Shown here: positions 59,252 to 64,000 of the stretch, in pieces
How the letters are laid out: every line of letters starts with the position of its first letter
Numbering within the stretch: the stretch's first letter is position 1
DNA from: Colletotrichum lupini
Lineage: Eukaryota; Ascomycota; Sordariomycetes; Glomerellales; Glomerellaceae
Assembly (NCBI RefSeq): GCF_023278565.1
Contig: NC_064675.1
Span: 5,890,001 to 5,954,000, forward strand
DNA: 64,000 nt
Reading direction: 5' to 3'
Made by a program: the position numbers and the translations under genes
Notes under the pieces: model-generated
Database searches by the model: none
Told to the model about the DNA's origin: nothing
What the model saw: the letters and a program-made list of their open reading frames with translations, nothing else

Positions 59252-60004
59252 TTACTGCTCAGTCTGGAAGTAGTTGAGGAGGATGGAGCGCTCCTGGGAC
59301 TCTTCACCCCAGTCCTTGACGACGACGCAAGAGCAGTTGACGACCTTGCGGGCGTTACCCTCACGGTCCAACACGCCTATCGATCTGTATTAGCTAATTG
59401 TTCATCTCTCGATACAGATGTATGGCAACATATGCCGTAGGTGTACTCACAGAGACCAGCCCACTCGCCGAGCTGCTTTCCGTCGGGCACCTTGATCAGG
59501 GGGATCTTGTGCTCGGAGCAGAGAGCGATGACAAGCTTCTTGTAGGCCTCCTCCTCGCAAGCCTCGTTGAGGACGCACATGTGGGCCTGGCGGCGGTCGA
59601 GGGCCTTGGAAGCCTCACGGAGACCGCGGGCAAGACCGTCATGCATGAGGGCGAGCTTCAGGACACCCTTGAGGGCGTCAAGAACGGACATCTGGCCCTT
59701 GGAGCCGGCATCGGCGGAAACCTCGACCTCCTCGGCCACCTCGGGGGCGTTGTTCTCTTCTACGTCCGACTGTACGAGATGCGCAAGGGCATTGGTTAGC
59801 CAAAGTGTTTTCCTCCGGGGTTCAAGTCGACATCATCGTCGTCCTCCTTCCCACGAAGTGGGATGAGCCGAATTGGCCTGCGCGCACGCGACAACTTCCA
59901 AGCACCCGGATAATCCCAATTGAAGGTATTCGCGAGCAGCCGGGAGGCGTCCGTCATTCGAGGGGGGCCACATTGGGGAGGGGTTCTCGGTGCGAACTCA
60001 CCAT
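59252..60004 (-). CDS. rps12: 40S ribosomal protein S12 (eS12)
   Basis: Minus-strand exons 60004-60002, 59769-59451 and 59376-59252 give 148 residues, as in other fungi. The first coding exon is only the ATG, directly followed by GTGAGT. The second exon begins [10 protein letters not shown]. Conserved stretches include [33 protein letters not shown] and [20 protein letters not shown], the L7Ae-type fold, then [15 protein letters not shown]. The protein belongs to the small ribosomal subunit. It shares a 740-bp divergent region with the uS8 gene. Confidence 0.96.
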
Positions 60005-60744
60005 CTTGAAAGTTGTTGGTCAAGTTCCTGTCGGTTCGATCCTCGAAGAGTTATGTTGTGTTGTGATGTGGGTAGTGTATGAATAAAGTGAACTTTTGGC
60101 GTGATGCGAGGGCACAAGCAGAAAATGCGCTGAAAGATCATTCGTGGAAGGGTCACTTCGCCCGTGCCCTTTCGAGGGTTAGAAATTGTGGGTGGTCCGT
60201 GCACCCACAAGCGACCAATTTTTTTCGTGGCAGTGTGGGGATTTCTCCCACAGCCTTTTGGACTTTTCTGCGCCCCGTCTTCCCTCACGATCTTCTCACC
60301 GACAAACTTGCCAATCAACCCCTTCAGCGGCACCGTTCAATTCACGAGGTAAGTTGAAACAAGGCACAAACCACCTTGTTCGCGCCCACGATGGCGACTT
60401 GATCCAACAGGAACTTCTTGCCTTTTCCTTGATGCCGGAGGAGAGCAATCAGACGAGTCGTGCGATTTACGAGATACCAATTTTATTTCGACCTCCATCT
60501 TCGCCTTGACGGACGATGCGGTAGCCCCTTTGGTTGGCGGCTACCCGACGCCGAACGACCATGACATCTGATACGCTCTCCTCTTCAGCAACGAGCTGGC
60601 AGAACCCTCCTGTCGGACGATTGTCGCCTGGGAGGGCACTCTCCACGCTCAACAGGCCATTGGAAGGCTAACATGCAATTTTCTTCGCTGGCAGATACCT
60701 CATTTCCCGAGACTTGAGAATCTCCGCATACACCAACCGCCAAG
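60005..60744. promoter_or_regulatory. Divergent promoter region, rps12 / rps22
   Basis: Two ribosomal protein genes of the same subunit start at its two ends. An AGGGTTAG motif at 60175-60182 lies about 170 bp from the rps12 start; GGGTTAG also occurs inside the rpl43 intron (14471). Such sites resemble Tbf1-type binding sites known from ribosomal protein promoters of some fungi. Sharing of regulation is inference. Confidence 0.6.
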
Positions 60745-61383
60745 ATGGTCCGCACTTCCGTTCTCCACGATGCTCTCAAGAGCATGAACAACGCCGAGAA
60801 GGCCGGCAAGCGCCAGGTGCTCATCCGCCCCAGCTCCAAGGTCATCGTCAAGTTCCTCCAGGTCATGCAGCGCCACGGTATGTCAGCACAACACACTCTT
60901 CTTTCTACTTCTTCTTTCTCTTCTTCAACTCGGAGGACATTTTGGATGGATGGATGTACATTCGGCATGATAACTAGGGCGACCGTCTTTTCTTCCCACG
61001 ACTCAGCCCCTATAAGATGCCGATAGATAAATAGCGGAGGTCTTACAACTTTTTCGGATTTTTTTCTCCTGATGTCTAAGCTTTAAACCACCGCGACAAC
61101 ATCGCTAAACAGCAACAATACAGGTTACATCTCTAGCTTCGAGGAGGTCGATGACCACCGCTCCGGCAAGATCGTTGTCCAGCTTAACGGCCGCCTCAAC
61201 AAGTGCGGTGTCATCTCCCCCCGCTACAACGTCCGTCTCTCCGACCTCGAGAAGTGGGTTGTCAAGCTGCTCCCTGCCCGTCAGTTCGGCTACGTCATCC
61301 TCACCACCTCTGCTGGTATCATGGACCACGAGGAGGCCCGTCGCAAGCACGTTGCCGGCAAGGTCATCGGCTTCTTCTACTAA
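60745..61383 (+). CDS. rps22: 40S ribosomal protein S22 / S15a (uS8)
   Basis: Exons 60745-60877 and 61124-61383 encode 130 residues, the universal length. The N-terminus [20 protein letters not shown] and the C-terminus [16 protein letters not shown] are nearly invariant. uS8 binds the central domain of 18S rRNA and is needed for early 40S assembly. The intron of 246 nt splits a Gly codon after QVMQRH, a frequent position in fungal uS8 genes. In yeast an RPS22 intron hosts a snoRNA; I looked for one here and did not find convincing boxes. It is divergently paired with eS12. Confidence 0.97.
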
Positions 61384-64000
61384 GCGTTGGGAAATCCAAA
61401 AGTTTTGATGGAAGAATGAAAAAATCAAGGGGCGTGGGACATTTGGCGTTTGGGGGAACAACTTGGGTTAGCCATGGCCGATACCAGAGGATGCCATTGA
61501 GCTAGGATCTCATTTACACCAAAAGCAATGAACTTCAACCAAGACCCCACCAATACGAGCCAGTTCTCATGTGTCAATTCAATGTGCGCAATGTTTGCCG
61601 TCCAAGTGCTGTCCTACGGTTGAACTATGCATGTTCGCTTTTTTCTGCGAAAAGATATCCGCATAGTGCAGTGTTTCGCTGGGTTTCTCGGTCTTGAGCT
61701 CTGAAAGCTTGAGACCCTGGACTGTTAGTCTCCTTGACCGTGTACAATGGCTCAAGTAAGGCGAGTTCGCTTAGCTACACCTCCGTCAAAAGAGGCATGT
61801 CCCGTGACAGTTTGCTTACGAAAAAGGAAAAGTACGAGAAAGGAAAAGTCCGAATGGACCCGTGTCCCCTCTTATTCTTAAATCGTTTCATGAACCTCAT
61901 GTGTGGATGGGGCGACGGCTTCGCAACCGTTGAAGCTAAAAGAAAAGAATGTGAGACAAATGGCCTGCTGTCCCCGATCTCGGCTTGGGCTCAATATAAG
62001 ATCGATCTGGTGGACTTTCTCAACCAATGCAAATGTCTCGATTACTTTGATCATCGGTACGATTTTTAAGAGGCACGGGAGAGGGTCTTGCTTAATTCTC
62101 CATGATTTCAAATCGCCTCGTAGGTTCCGTTCTTTGACAGATACCAGATCCACACGCCTCGGGAATCCGGCCGTCGGTTCGGGAAATGGAGCGGGCTCCT
62201 CCCGAAGAACACGAAGCGAACCGGACTGATGGGAATCGTGGCCAAACGGCTGCTCAACGGTAGTACATTGTACATACCTGCCTATTCAACCTGTCTCTCA
62301 CCTGGCGAATTGCTTTCCCTGTGTGTTTTCGAAACGACTGGGGCCTGGTCTTTGGCAGGATCTGCATCTAGTTGCAACGCTACGAAGATCATGTTATTTC
62401 TCTTTCACAGAAGAAGCAAATCCAATGTTGTAGGGCCTCGACGCTGCCTGTGAGTTCAGTGATGGTCAGAAATTTTTAGGTAGGCTGATTGAATCTTTAA
62501 GTTCTACCCTGCTTACCCTGCTTATGAGGATAGCATGGCAGGGCTATAAATAGTGATGCATGAGGAACACAGCACGCACGCAGTGTGCATATATGCAGTG
62601 CGAAAAGGTCAGGTCAATTCCAGAAAACCCAAGGCTATCAGCGGGGAATGTGGGAAGAGCCTGATGCAGAACGAGATGAAAGCAAAGCCGACTGCCCAAC
62701 ACGGTGCCGAGACATTTCACATCCCACGGTAATTGGTAGGACAGAATGGACCCTTACTGCGTGTCGTCAGAGGAGGAAGCTCTGAGCAAAAATGAGAGAT
62801 ATAGTCAATAAGAGAAGGTGTTACTGTCGCGTGCCATGTTACGTGCTTTTTGGAGTCCACATCGATACACCCCGGCTCCGAGCCGGACATACCTCCGGAT
62901 AGCCTGCAGCGGCTCCCCTGCACCCGAACAGGGCACGTTTCAAGGATTTTTCTCTTTGTCCAGACTTTTGGACTTTGTGCTTTCGTTCTGTTCTAGTTTT
63001 GCAAGCCATGGAGAGTGCCATGCTAGCTGAAAACCCGATTTCCCGATTATTGGACGGACAGCTTTCCCTCATGATGAACGGATGACGGAGAGTGGGCGGG
63101 GGACCTCGGGATTGGCTCCGGGAGGATTTCTGCTCCATGAGCAACAAATCATGGGTTTAAAACTTCGGACAGTACATGAGTCTTGAGAGATGACTGATTT
63201 GTCTTCCATTTGGTCGCACAGAGCAATCCATAAGGACCTCCTGTGTATGATCTTCCCGCACTCGCTTCCGTCTCGCCGATAAGTGCCGAACCGTCTCGTC
63301 TTGCTTTGGCAGCGGAGAGAGCCCTAGAAAGCAATCGTCTCATTTTGACCGAGATGAAATGGAGAAAATAGGGAGGCTCCATGCAAAAGAATGTACATTT
63401 CTGGCGCACGTCAAGCTCGTCCGCTTGCATCAAGACCCAGGTGAATGAGCCTCAAGCCCGGAAACTCGCAGGACTCACTTTACCCGCTGGGAAGGTGAAG
63501 AGAAAGATGTGATCGAGAGACATATCGTGGCGGGCTGCGCTGTAACCCATTGACCGGCCCCCATGTCGACCGACCTCGCTTGGCGACTTAGGTGATTTGT
63601 ATTACAGACGCGTGAGAGGCTGCTGGTGTTGTTTCTTCCCGAGTGATCAGCGAAGCACGGCCCCACACGAGGGCCCGCCCGATGACGATGATGGCTCGGC
63701 ATTCTCGAACCTCACCCTCACACTCACACTCGCGCCTCAAGCTCAATCTCGTCCTCACACACAGCTCTCCGCCTCTTTTCCTCTTCCATCCCAGCGCCGG
63801 GGATTCGTACTACATCCGGGATGAGCTGCTTTTGATCCCATTCGTGTCTCTCTCATTCCTTAGAAATCAGGAGAAATGCCACGGATACGCAAAGCCCTTT
63901 TTCCCGTCACAAGTTACAACCGACCTCTTTTCTAGACTGCAGGACAAAGACTTTGTTTCGACATGGGTAAGTCGGAGCTACTGTAGGTAGTTCATCTCAA
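61384..64000. other. Terminal intergenic region
   Basis: No gene is supported in 2.6 kb. The last 300 bases carry CT/CAC-rich tracts like the leaders in this genome, and at 63963 an ATG is followed at once by a GTAAGT donor, so a plus-strand gene may start at the right edge. This cannot be confirmed without the sequence beyond. Confidence 0.45.

Noticed and set aside
60878..61123. Possible snoRNA in the uS8 intron
   Set aside because: ATGATAA and CTGA words and an AGATAA box exist, but there is no terminal stem or hairpin arrangement that fits a C/D or H/ACA snoRNA.
63963..63972. ATG followed by a GTAAGT donor as start of a gene at the window edge
   Set aside because: No second exon is in the window, so the idea cannot be tested; kept only as a remark.

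Overview
The window is nuclear DNA of a filamentous ascomycete (Pezizomycotina), most likely a Sordariomycete. The evidence is short GT..AG introns of about 45-100 nt, CT-rich leaders, fungal-type genes (a Pex26-like peroxin, a DUF6601 protein, a SesB-like hydrolase, a GT61 enzyme), and a 1.5-kb AT-rich block with the dinucleotide signature of repeat-induced point mutation (RIP). I cannot fix the genus from the sequence. I resolved 24 protein-coding genes, 18 of them spliced. All intron positions were placed by eye from splice sites and reading-frame continuity.

Layout. 1-1492 is a RIP-saturated repeat relic. 2.7-4.4 kb holds a secreted FAD-linked oxidase. From 5 to 43 kb the content is mostly housekeeping: chaperonin CCT theta (-), an Nhp10-like HMG-box protein (+), an RMD1/DUF155 membrane protein (-), a saccharopine-dehydrogenase-like oxidoreductase (-), ribosomal protein eL43 (+), a RING-PHD protein (+), mitoribosomal mL46 (+), a PARN-like deadenylase (+), a Pex26-like peroxin (+), SF3b subunit Rds3 (-), pinin (+), an epoxide-hydrolase-like enzyme (+), CRIPT (-) and a Drs2-type lipid flippase (+).

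44-57.7 kb is more accessory: a DUF6601 membrane protein, a SesB-like alpha/beta-hydrolase with an unrecognised C-terminal module, a DHA1 drug transporter, a Ure2-like glutathione transferase, a membrane pseudo-pepsin and a GT61 glycosyltransferase. The window then returns to housekeeping genes: a Par14-type parvulin, eS12 and uS8. The last 2.6 kb has no supported gene.

How genes relate. Two divergent pairs share a pathway: Rds3/pinin (splicing) and eS12/uS8 (40S subunit). CRIPT has also been linked to splicing. MFS pump, GST and epoxide-hydrolase-like genes suit detoxification, but they are not one cluster.

No complete new multi-gene system is evident. The most novel-looking items are the SesB-like protein whose NLR-type head is followed by an unrecognised module instead of a NACHT (45.7-47.9 kb), the tandem Cys/His repeat inside the PARN-like nuclease (26.4-26.6 kb), and the pseudo-pepsin (52.7-54.5 kb).
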